The notes beneath the pieces are model-generated. The model saw only the letters and a program-made list of their open reading frames with translations. It was not told the origin of the DNA and made no database searches. A stretch of 64,000 nucleotides of DNA from Strongylocentrotus droebachiensis (taxonomy: Eukaryota > Echinodermata > Echinoidea > Camarodonta > Strongylocentrotidae), in assembly GCA_035222895.1 (NCBI GenBank), contig JAVYIG010002358.1, positions 1-64,000 of the forward strand, written 5' to 3'. Below, one piece after another: positions 35,088 through 44,965 of this stretch. Positions within the stretch are counted from its first letter, which is position 1; the number at the start of each line of letters is the position of its first letter. The translations under genes were made by a program, and so were the position numbers.

Positions 35088-37100
35088 GTAAGTGTGTTCA
35101 GCTGACAGAAAGCGCTTTCATTTGGCTACTATATGCATTACGTCGTGGTATAGGACAGATGTTTCCCTCTATTGGGGGGGGGGGGGGGGGTGGGAGGCAA
35201 ATTCGTTTCTGCCTCCTCCCCCTAGAAGGCCAAATAACAAAGACAATGTGTTTCTCGTCCAGACTTTTAAAAAAATGAAGGAGGCAGGGCATTACTATTT
35301 ACTTTTGCTATTTGGGCTAACAATGCCAAATCTTTTTACAAACAAAGGGGGAAATTCATGTTTCCCGTCTCCATTGCCAGACAAAAACTTGTGATTCCAA
35401 TAATTCACAGTGTCACCAGGGAGATAAACTCATATCTCCCTGGTGTAACCATCTCTCGCGGTCGTTTCGTTCCTAGCTTCCCTCGCACATTCATAGACGT
35501 ACACTTTACTGAAGCGTCAAAGCGTGGAAGCCCAGGATTCGTCTCTATCAAATGGGCGGCTTTTAAAAGACAAACCTTTGGTCCATCCACAAAGAAACAA
35601 ATATGCAACATGGATTAATCGGACTTTAAGGGATTGCCCTTTAAAGAAGGAGAAGACGATGTATTCAAGAATATTCCTCGGTCCAATAATGGTAAGGGGG
35701 GGGGGTCGAGTTTCTAAATTTTGTGAAACATCAGGTGCGTCCAAATTTTGGTGTTCGATTTTTAAACCAGCTCCATTTAATTGGCATACATTTCATTCTT
35801 TAAAAAATGTTCTTGTCACTTATATACTATTCGTTTTGTTTAGGTGAACGACCTTGTCCAGCGTTGTGCCGCTAAGAAATCAGAACTGGAGAAGAACATT
35901 CAGAATGTGGAAGTACAACGCCATGAAGTATATACTGCCGTGCAGAAACTACTGGACGATGTCAGTCAAGCCTACAGCATCAAGGCCAAAGAGCTTGAAG
36001 AAAATCATCGAAATCTCATCGAGCAAATAAATGCAGTAAAGCGGAGTTTCCATGACGACCTCACCGTCTTGAAATCTAAGAATCGACAGAGGATTAAGAG
36101 TATTTGTAGTTCAATAACACTGGTAGCTAATGACAGACTGGGTCGACTTGAGACAGACAGTCTGTCTGCTCATACCTTGCTCTGTGAGGAGCTGGATGCC
36201 ATGCTGAAGGAGGCTACTGATCACACTTCTGCGGCAGCCATTACGAAGAAAGCTCAGGAGAAGAGGTTCAAGCCTGCAGATGATACTCGTCTTGACCTCG
36301 GTAGCATCTCAGGATCAGATCCCAAGGTGCAAGTCATTCAGTGTGTAGATCTACGGGGATACATGTGGGGAATGACCCAGTACTCTGAGGACAGTGTAGC
36401 TATCGGATATAGGGATATACATGGTATAGATATCATTGATTCAGCTGGTAAAATGCACAAGTATGCAAACATTCCAATTGACATGGCGTGCCATGATCTT
36501 GTGTTTCAACAAGACAGGTCGGTGTGCATATCGGGGAGTTACACAGAAGCACACGTGTATTCTCCCAATGGATCCAGGAAATCAACCATCCACGTGAATA
36601 GCAATGGTTGTTTTCTCAAACTAAACAGAAGTCCATCAGATGATATCCTCATCGCTAACAATGAGAAGAAAGTATATATCTATGACCCGATTGGATCCAC
36701 TCTCAAACACACTGTTCCAACAAAACGCAACAAGACGCTCCAGGTATCTGCCACCAGGTCGGGTTTGTTCGTCACGAGTTCATTGCAATCCATAAGCGAG
36801 GTGACGGTCTATGACAGGGATGGGAATGCTGGTAAGTCTCTACAAGATGCAAACGGTGTATGGCTGTATGCTGCCGTGGATGAGCAGGACAGGGTGTATG
36901 TAGCGAGTGTTAATAATAATAATGGTAACATGGTCATCAGGCTCTATGACCTTGATGGTTTGAACCTGAAGGAGAGAGTTGAGTTCAATGCACTTAATCT
37001 GACGCTTGATTGTAGTTGGTGTTACTTGGTTTCCCTCTCTCCAGACATGCTCGCGTTTGCTTGTTACAGGAAGTTGTATTTTATCAAAGTATCACTGTAA
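34452..37100 (+). CDS. TRIM-family RING E3 ubiquitin ligase (RING, two B-boxes, coiled coil, propeller-like C-terminus)
   Basis: The CDS is join(34452-35087, 35844-37100), 630 aa; the intron has GTAAGT and TTTAG borders in phase 0. Domains: C3HC4 RING at residues 19-62 (Cys19, 22, 35, His37, Cys40, 43, 59, 62); B-box 1 at about 106-144 (Cys106, 109, 119, 122, 127, 130, His134, 144); B-box 2 at about 166-197 (Cys166/167, His169, Cys178, 181, 186, 189, His194, 197); coiled coil at about 205-330; then about 260 residues of repeated beta-strand motifs (VYSPNG, VYIYDPIG, VTVYDRDG, IRLYDLDG), like a degenerate NHL/WD-type propeller. This is the order of TRIM56/TRIM2/3-type proteins, a group expanded in echinoderms and lancelets. 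RING TRIMs typically work with UBE2D enzymes; the substrate is unknown. No SPRY or filamin domain is seen. Confidence 0.95.
35088..35843 (+). other. TRIM intron with poly-G run and small hairpin
   Basis: A 756-bp intron. It contains a G run of about 16-18 (35175-35191), a perfect 13-bp-arm hairpin CACCAGGGAGATA / TATCTCCCTGGTG (35414-35445) and a second G run near 35697. Apparent reading frames in it show no family. Confidence 0.7.
35844..37100 (+). CDS. TRIM gene exon 2: coiled coil and C-terminal propeller-like domain
   Basis: Starts after a TTTTGTTTAG acceptor with VNDLVQRCAAKKSELEKN, continuing the helix begun at the end of exon 1. Heptad-like charged helices extend to about residue 340, followed by KRFKPADDTRLDLGSIS and the strand-repeat region. 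The stop TAA is at 37098-37100. The frame is intact throughout, so this is not a pseudogene. Confidence 0.95.
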   Translation: MNDLVQRCAAKKSELEKNIQNVEVQRHEVYTAVQKLLDDVSQAYSIKAKELEENHRNLIEQINAVKRSFHDDLTVLKSKNRQRIKSICSSITLVANDRLGRLETDSLSAHTLLCEELDAMLKEATDHTSAAAITKKAQEKRFKPADDTRLDLGSISGSDPKVQVIQCVDLRGYMWGMTQYSEDSVAIGYRDIHGIDIIDSAGKMHKYANIPIDMACHDLVFQQDRSVCISGSYTEAHVYSPNGSRKSTIHVNSNGCFLKLNRSPSDDILIANNEKKVYIYDPIGSTLKHTVPTKRNKTLQVSATRSGLFVTSSLQSISEVTVYDRDGNAGKSLQDANGVWLYAAVDEQDRVYVASVNNNNGNMVIRLYDLDGLNLKERVEFNALNLTLDCSWCYLVSLSPDMLAFACYRKLYFIKVSL

Positions 37101-37924
37101 TCCATGTCACACTCTATATAACCATTATTGTTGGTGTGTATACCTCGCTACCAGACTCTCTGCTCCAGCCCTATTCTAATATGTGCCTATAATGTGTCAT
37201 ATTATATTGTTTATTATGCGATAACAAAACGAATGAGAAGATACATATTCTCTCGAAAGATTATAATCGCCTGTATACAGGTGTCATTATCCAAAATAAT
37301 GATAAAGTTCCTCTCTCAAAATTGTATGTAATACATACAATATAAATATGCTTCTTGCATAGTATATTTTTTTCACTATGATATTTAAAGAGATAATTGG
37401 TACTGCAAATCATATAGATTAATATCGAATACAGAGTTACAGACACACGGTTGAAAGTTAATTTTGACTTGACTCATCATTAATTTTTTGCGATTTATTC
37501 TAATGAGTGCAAGGTGAATAACTTTAGTATGTCAGTATTCGTTGCTATATTCGTTGATAATAGTTCATTAGTTTGTGTGTGTGATAAAACACATACTGAC
37601 TAAAAATCGTTCCTAAGAGCAAAAAGTATTTTTCAAACGTCTGATATCAATATTCCCTTATCCCTTTTCCTTCTGTTTCATTGTAGCATAATTGAATGCT
37701 ATTTTAAAGCAATTCAAAACTTTAGAGACTTTGAAGTTGAATTTAAGAGGTACCTATCACTTGAGATGCAAAAAATAGAAGCAGGTGAATTACTAAAATA
37801 TGGTTTAACTTCTTAAAAGTGATATTTCCCTTATGTTGTTATTCTTAAAGTATTTAAACGTTTATTTTGTTTGTGCTTATATTTCTTGATATTATTTTAA
37901 TGTAATCGCTTTTTATCTTTAAAT

Positions 37925-37930
37925 GAATAA
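37925..37930 (+). promoter_or_regulatory. Candidate TRIM polyadenylation signal
   Basis: AATAAA (GAATAAATAATCC) lies about 830 bases after the TRIM stop. It is one of several A-rich possibilities in this AT-rich tail, so its use is uncertain. Confidence 0.3.
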
Positions 37931-38799
37931 ATAATCCATACTGACTTTGCAAATAGGCCCCCATTCTAATAAAATCTTTCCAGCTTACATGGGTCATCCT
38001 GTCAAATTTTTTGTATTACTGTTTTGGTTTCATTTTATGATATCATTTTACTCTTCGTAGTTATGCTATATTGAACTTGACTAATGCATCAAGTCAAATT
38101 TGTTTAAAAGTCTTACAGGACCATGATGTAAATATTGCTGCATTCCATTACAATTTGTTTGTTGTTCATTTTGCACCCTGTCTGGAAAGCCATTAAATTG
38201 AATGCTCTACTAGAAACTGATAACATGACAGATTAGTTTGATATGATGTGAAGAAGAACAATGTATTAACAAAAATGAGGCCTATTTTAACCGTCGGAAG
38301 TTTTGTTTCCTTGACTAAAAAAAGTTTAAAAAACATCCTAAGTAACATAAAAATATATTGATACATTATGTTAACGTTAACTAGTACTGCAGTTCTGTTA
38401 TAATTAGTAATTTCACTTTGAATTTATTTCAAGTAAATGAGGCAGTTGTCTTTTTAATAATTACCGCTTAAATTCAATTTAATTCAGTTCAGTTAAATTC
38501 GATTCAATTCAATTAAATCTATACAGACTATCGACTTGTGACGTGGAATTTGGAATATCTTTATTTGCATTTTATAACGGTATACATGTAGAAAGAGAAT
38601 AGGGTAAAATAGGATTATGTTTATCATATGATAAATTGTAGAAATGATGAGAATATTTAACAATTAACACCTACCTCTGGCAAAGCCAGGGATGTAACTG
38701 GAGAAAACATCATTTTAATGTTTCCCCATCATTAAAAGATGACACCCAGATGATATGTTTGTAAGAAGATGATATCGAAGAAATTCCATGAATAAACGG

Positions 38800-39145
38800 T
38801 CTAGCTTCGGGAACGATCCCCCCTTTTTCTAAATGAATCTTGTATTCTTTTTTAATAGGGGGGGGGGGGCCGATATCTGCATCTTGATGGGGAATTTTTG
38901 TTACTTTATATGTTTTTGTTGAAGAAAACAAGTCAATTAATATGGGTGAAATGGAGCTTAACACAATGTTAGAATATATCATCATGGGATCAATGATTGC
39001 ATGGTCTAATGATTTATCTTTGCTTCTCCCCCCTTTTTTAATATTTTTATAAATCTGTTATTCTTTTCTTCTCTTTTTCGAAGAGGGGGGGGGGGGGGGG
39101 GTAGTGATAACCGCATCTCGATGGGGGTGTTGAAATTATAATATA
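38800..39145. repeat. Diverged direct duplication with poly-G cores
   Basis: Two blocks (about 38815-38905 and 39025-39135) share the order CCCCCCTTTTT, TCTTTT, a G run of 12-18, then CGATATCTGCATCTTGATGG versus TAACCGCATCTCGATGG. Origin unknown. Confidence 0.45.
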
Positions 39146-39325
39146 TTTCATTCAAAGATTTGTTTCCTTCCCAAGTGGATCTCAGTGTATATATCCAAAG
39201 TGGGTTGTTTATAAAGGTAATGAGAATTGTCGTAGCGGAGATAAATATGCAATTATTTTATTTCTGTTCTTACCGATTCATGCTTTTGTATTAAAAATGA
39301 ATTGTTTATGTATATGATATATGCT

Positions 39326-39456
39326 GAAAGGTCCATCCACCCTATGAGAGGAAATAAATACAAATAAATAAATAAAATAAAGAATATAAAAAAGAAAACC
39401 GGTTTCTCACATGTTCTGCTCCTATAGAAACCAACATAATATCAGGGTGGACTTCA
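39326..39456. repeat. Small inverted-end element related to the GTCCACC family
   Basis: AAGGTCCATCCACCCTATG and ATATCAGGGTGGACTTCAA are inverted around 100 bases of AAATAAATA-rich DNA. The right end matches the complement of GAAGTCCACCCTGATATTA at 54001-54019. Confidence 0.45.
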
Positions 39457-39648
39457 ATCTACAACTCTGTCCCTTCGTCCCTCTCCGACTAGTCTTCTCT
39501 CAAATCCATCACTGTGATGTACCTTTTCTTTTCTTTCCTCTCTCTTTCTGATCTACATGTACTTTCTCCTCCATATTCTATCCATCTTCTTCTCTGCACC
39601 TATACATACCTCACATAGTATACCTACATCTCTACTCCATCTATCCTT

Positions 39649-39713
39649 GTGTGTGTGTGTGTGTGTGTGTGAATATGCGTGTGTGCGTGTGTATGTGTGT
39701 GGGGGGGGGGGGA
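39649..39713 (+). repeat. (TG)n microsatellite with G run
   Basis: About 22 bases of pure GT, an interrupted GTGTGCGTGTGTATGTGTG, and then 12 G. Confidence 0.85.
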
Positions 39714-40375
39714 GGTATAAGACATAATAGAAGAAAATCCCGACATAAAAAATTATCCTGGGAATCATTTTATTGGGCATTTCCATCAATAGAACCTAAA
39801 ATTCAGGAAAAAAGAGGGGCTATGTGAGTGTTCTCACAGAGAATAATATTTTAGCCCTTGTTTGGAGGTATTTTTTGTTCGCTAATGGGCTAGGGGTGGT
39901 TGTTTCTCTACCTCGATTTGCGAATAATTAATCATTCTTTCCCATCAACCTGTTGACTTTGTAAAACCATGATATACCTGGATGATATTACACGACATCC
40001 TCAAGTTATCTCGGTTATTACCAACATCCTTGTCTCATCATTTCCCGGGTCTCGTTATGATGTTGTCCGAATCTTATCTGTTTCATTTTCTCTCAAAAGA
40101 CATTGTCTGTAGGGGAAGTGTTTGTTTATGTCAGAGGTAGGACACGGCGTTTCATAATGATTTCCCAATTTCCATCCCTTGTTCGTAAACAGGTTTTAAA
40201 TATTATTTTGTTGCCACGATTATCATTTGAATCTCACCACTTTTCCCAAAGGCTCTGAAAAATATTCCCACAGACAACCAGTGGTTGCTTTATATCCGAA
40301 CATGCCCTCTCCAAAATTACGGTGAGCACCTAACCACAATAATTGTATTTATGCTTGCATTACTTTCTGCAAGAC

Positions 40376-40675
40376 AAACAGGCGCGTACGCAAGGGGGGG
40401 GGGGGGGTCGAACCCACTCCAATTTGTTTTAATGTGTGTGTTTTGGAGGAGCCTCCCTAAAAACAAACTTCCTCCCCTCCCCCCAATTGAACGAAATATC
40501 GGTCGGCCAAATTTTCGGGACAAAAAGAAAAAAGAAAAAAGTGCTCTTACCTCCTCCCCCCCCCCCCCCCCTTCCGCTTATTCACCGGTTGGCTGAGTCG
40601 TTGCGAAATTTTCGGCGCGGTTTTAAAATGTTTACCCCCCCCCCCCTTGAAAAAAAATCCTGCATACGCCCCTGA
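40376..40675. repeat. Poly-G/poly-C interspersed element
   Basis: Begins CAGGCGCGTACGCAAGGGGG and ends TCCTGCATACGCCCCTGAAG; the outer CAGG(C/G)GCGTA(C/T)GCA is inverted. Inside, CTTATTCACCGGTTGGCTGA matches 10022-10043. It thus belongs to the same family as the C-rich repeat at 9.7-10.1 kb, and reading frames in it are artefacts. Confidence 0.6.
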
Positions 40676-40915
40676 AGACACTATGGCAAATAAAATAAGT
40701 GGATTTTGATACCTAAATCGGTTTGAACACTGAAATGAACTGAAATGAGTTTTTGTATTGATTGACTGTTTCGTCGGTCACGGTATGTGGATTTTTATGA
40801 AGATAAATAAAAACAATTAAAATATGTTTGGGTAAGTGACTAGAAGTTTTAGGGAAAATGGATGAAAAGAATATGAGAAGCTAAAGGAAGACATAAAGGG
40901 ATCATATATTGAACG

Positions 40916-41064
40916 ATGATGATGGTGATGTTAATGACAATAATGAAGACGATAATGATGACGATGATGAAGATGAAGATGATGATGAAGATGAAGATGA
41001 TGATGACTGATGATAATGATGAAGATAATAATGATGATGTTGATAACGATAACGATGATACCGG
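40916..41064 (+). repeat. (GAT/GAA)n trinucleotide-rich tract
   Basis: About 150 bases of GATGATGAT, GATGAAGATGAA and AATGATGAC units, imperfect throughout. Together with its complement this explains any acidic or His/Ile-rich reading frame. Confidence 0.8.
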
Positions 41065-41139
41065 GGAAGCTGTATTATTTAGCTGAATCTTTTTACACTA
41101 ATTAAGATTCTTTCACAACCCCCCCCCCCCCCCTATTTC

Positions 41140-41215
41140 GATGATTTTATTTTATTTTATTTGTTTTATTGTCCATATGAGTGGAAATTCTTTTTCACAT
41201 GGTTACAAGGTATAT
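41140..41215 (-). repeat. Retroelement 3'-tail-like sequence
   Basis: On the minus strand, CCATGTGAAAAAGAATTTCC.. CACTCATATGGACAATAAAA then CAAATAAAATAAAATAAAA resembles the end of a LINE or SINE with an AAATA-type tail. Family unknown. Confidence 0.35.
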
Positions 41216-41471
41216 ACATAAAGCATTAAGTAAATTGAACAAACTTCGAATTACACATTACTCATGCAGTAAGATCTGCGTTGGGTTTAAAACATATTCT
41301 TTTAAAATAAGAAGTAAGTTGTGCACTTATAAATACTCTGGGTAACTTTAAAGAGCCTTTTGTTTTAAAAACATGATACATGTATCGATAAATCTAGATT
41401 ATACACCTTATATCACAGAACCTTATTTTCAGTTTTGTGCTGTAAATACTTATCTGCTGCCCTCATAATTT

Positions 41472-41947
41472 CTAGAAGACCAACCCGTCCGTGTCTGGTT
41501 GCTGGCCAGCCAGCAGTCCATCAGCCGGAGCTGTGGATGCTTGCGAACCGGAATCCGGTGGCGTGTCTTCCTTTCAAAGTACGCTAGATTTTGACTTCCT
41601 CTCAGTCATTCCAAGGAGGGAAAAAAAGTGAGCCAGCCCAGTATGTGGCCTTCTGTCATCGTCTGCTTGAAACTCAGTGACAAGTTCATTGCAATCTGAG
41701 ACTGGATGTGGAAGTCTTAAAGCGTCCAAAAATGACCTGTCGTTCTGGTCTGAAATTAGAGACAGACGACTTGAGCCGGAGCCAGATTTGGAAATCATTT
41801 CGTTCATTCATTGGTCAAGGATTTCAGTTTTGAAATTTCAGAGGATAAAGACGATTCCAATTTCGTTGACCGGCTGGAGTTGTCAGATTTAGGAAAGCCC
41901 GGAGGAGAAATATTGGCCTGTTTTTTTAATAGTTTTTCGCTGGCCAT
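41472..41947 (-). other. Unrecognised coding-like region with overlapping frames (minus strand)
   Basis: On the minus strand a 47-codon frame (ATG at 41947, MASEKLLKKQ..) ends TGA at 41806-41804. A 77-codon frame starts at 41807 (MNEMISKSGSG..) in an ATGA overlap, ends TGA at 41574, and the same frame remains open for 33 more codons to TAG at 41472. Amino-acid composition looks protein-like (SFLDALRLPHPVSDCNEL), but the plus strand is also open in parts and no family is recognised. It could be a frameshifted pseudogene, exons with missed splice sites, or chance. Confidence 0.25.
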
Positions 41948-43073
41948 ACTCCTGATTTGTGATAGGGGTAAACAACAATTAAATACAGACGACTTGGAAT
42001 TTCATCTAGCGCATTCAATAGTCAAGATTTTAAAATTATTTTCAATGCGATTAGTTGTTTCTTACACTCACCCGACGCGGGAAAATATCTCGTCTGATTG
42101 ATCGCGATATCATATCGTACATAAATATGAGATGTGATCGGCTCTGGTTGTCTGCATGATTAGGAGCGGAGGCCCAGGCATTCATGTCACAGTCACACTC
42201 TTGCAAGGGACGAAGACAAATCAAGGAAAATTGGAGCTATCAGGACGGGATCCAAATTGACCCCGTCATTTAAGAGTAAGATCGCAGGCACAACTTCCAT
42301 TATATATCATGCAGACGTCTGCTCTGTTGTGTGCAAGCGATTAACTTGGACTCAGTCTATATTTCTAGAGATTCATTTTACACGAGTTCGTCATCATCAC
42401 CTTCTCCGATGTTTAAAGAAAAGAACTTCTCCTCCGCGATTAAGTTCATTACGGAACTTCGTAACAGTTTGACAACATATATTTATTGAGGATTAAGTGA
42501 AAAATCTGAGCGTCGTCGATTTGCTATTCCACGTTCTGTGTTATTGGTCAAGCATCGCATACCATATTATTCTACTGGAATTTTTTTATCAATTTTCCCT
42601 CTATTAGATTAAATATTGTTAGTTTCTACTGTCTAGCAAGCCTGATATTTTCTTTGGAGAAAAAAGCTCGTCGAGGGTCGAACGATAAGATCAAAATGTC
42701 AGCCTGTGAACATTATTTGATCAGGAAGAAACAGAGTGCGTGTTAGTATTATCGGTTCAATATCAAACGAACACTTCGACAAAATTTCGCGCCAAAAGGC
42801 CGTTATCTCCCACTACCTCCCGTTCAAATCTGCTGAGATGTTTTGAAGAGGGGAAAGAATTTGACAGTTGTGGTAAAAATGTATTTCTTATCTGCAGAAA
42901 CATTCTAGATGTGATGTTTTCGTGATCGTATTTTTTCGAAGAATCGAATCGACGGTTTTTATCTCGTGTTTGCCCGAAATTGTAGGAACAGACAGAGAGC
43001 CTTCATAAAGGGATACTCGCTCATCGGATGAATTCATGTTCTATACCTGGAGAATACTTTCCATTTCTTCAAG

Positions 43074-43122
43074 ATGTATGGATTTAACTTCAATGGATCC
43101 ACATTGATTGGAATATGTATAG
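43074..43122 (+). other. Possible first coding exon with strong donor
   Basis: ATG at 43074 opens MYGFNFNGSTLIGICI and is followed directly by GGTAAGTAAAG, an excellent splice donor. The 900 bases before it are less repetitive and moderately CpG-containing. No downstream exon was identified, so this is only a candidate gene start or non-coding exon. Confidence 0.2.
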
Positions 43123-43299
43123 GTAAGTAAAGAATATTGCTACAACAATAGTATTCTTTTTACAAATATTGAAACCATGGTTGTGATGCTCCAACACTCT
43201 AAGAAGTCGCAAACCTTATTGTTTTGTCTTATTAACCATTTTGTTTTTATTACAATCCATCGCCGATTTCTAATCTAACGTGAAGGTGATGTTGATGAT

Positions 43300-43620
43300 G
43301 GTCATTCTTTATTAAATGGTTTTAATGTGGTGGCTACTATTGATGGTGATGGTGGTGATGGTGGTATGGTGGTGGTAATGATGAAGACCATTCTACGATG
43401 ATGCTGTCGTTCTTAATGATAATGATGATCCTGAAGTTCATCATCGTAATCACGATGGTATTATTATGATGATGATGTTGAAGATGGTAGTGAGTAATAA
43501 TGTTTCTGTATACCAATTCGGCACCATGCTCGTGTGTGGGCAAGTGGGTTTGTGTGCGCAGAGAGAGATAGAGAGAGAGGGAGGGAGAGAGAGAGAAAGG
43601 GAGGGGGGCAAGAAGAAGAT
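43300..43620. repeat. GGT/GAT-rich and GAGA-rich low-complexity block
   Basis: GATGGTGGTGATGGTGG at 43343-43380, ATGATGATGTTGAAGATGG near 43466, and GAGAGAGAGGGAGGGAGAGA at 43561-43605. Confidence 0.75.
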
Positions 43621-44864
43621 AATACATACATCCATCTCTAATGATAGTAACTAGTAAAATATACTCATCTGTACACGATCGCTTTGCTCCCTCGCATATC
43701 ACCTATCTAAAACCAGAACCCCCTCACGAATAGTCACAAGCTATATACCGCAACTACATGTTTTTGACAAATCAAATGCAAATGTAAAATGTTTGTATTA
43801 TTTATTTCATTCTTTATAACAAGCTCATTATGTGATTGTTTCCCCCTTCGTTTTTTCTCTGTAAGTTTCTGAAAACCTTTAAATTAATCTCGATAAAGAG
43901 GCCATTGTCATGTGCCATTTACCGTTGTATATCGTCTTACTGCTTCGTCCTTTCTTCTGCATGCCTTTGGGGATTAGCCAAAATGGTGAACCAGAATTAC
44001 TTTTTGGTGAAAGGTTATCACGTCTAGATTTTACTTGTTCAAAATAACCCCACGGGACACTGGTATTCACAGACATGCAAAGTACAACTCAAAGCAACGA
44101 TATCGTTTATTTCGCTTTTCTTCTCCTTTCTTTATTTCATTCAATCTTTCTTTCCTTCTTTAACAAAAATTGTTTAAGGACCTATTTTGAATATTTACTT
44201 TTTTACTAATTCTCAGGAGCCTTTGCGTTATCTATCAACAAAATCTTGTAATGTGCCTCTCCCAAGAAGTGAAAATAGAGTGAAAATTCACTCTTTTTTT
44301 AGAGAGAGTGTGGTGTGGCAAATATAATATTTATTTGTGTTAAGCAATCCAATGGAAAGGTGGGTTGATTTTTTGTTCATAGTTTTTTAAATGAATATAC
44401 CGACATGAAATTCGAACAGTATTTTAATATAGTCATATTTGTAATATTGTACTTCATTACTGTATTAAAGCTGTAAGTTGGAATATCACAAGCGCGCTGA
44501 GGTTATCGTGCGAGAGTTGAATTAACACCATTCCAGTCGTTCTTCTCTCATTATTAATCCATCTCGTGTTTGTATGTTTGGAATTTAAAGGCAAACGCCT
44601 GTTGCTAAATTTGTTTCGTTCAACAGCTGTTTGCCAGCTATTCTCATTGAAATATATCGTGTATTACCAATGCGTGCCGTTCATCTCCCTCCGTTGTATA
44701 TTCATACTGAACATTCTTATCTAAACTCAAAACTCATCTTTTCAAATTAGAATATCAATAGTACTAATGAATAATTAATGTTGTCATTTTTGTTGTTGTA
44801 AGAATTTCAATGTTTTATATACTTCTGCTTACTCTTCTTCCTTTTATGATCTTGTTATATTATA

Positions 44865-44965
44865 TATATATATAATGATATTAGGCTAAATTGTAAAGCG
44901 CATTGAAATGTTAACAGACATATAATGCGCTATAAAAAACATCGTACTATTATTATTATCATTAT
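44865..44965 (+). repeat. LINE 3'-tail-like sequence
   Basis: AAATTGTAAAGCGCATTGAA.. ATAATGCGCTATAAAAAAC then TATTATTATTATCATTATC has the pattern of CR1/L2-like 3' ends in deuterostomes (GCGCTATAnAAA plus an ATT repeat). A coding part was not identified with confidence. Confidence 0.5.

Noticed and set aside
40916-41064. CRISPR-like or regulatory repeat array
   Set aside because: Imperfect GAT/GAA trinucleotides with no fixed repeat-spacer structure; the window is eukaryotic.
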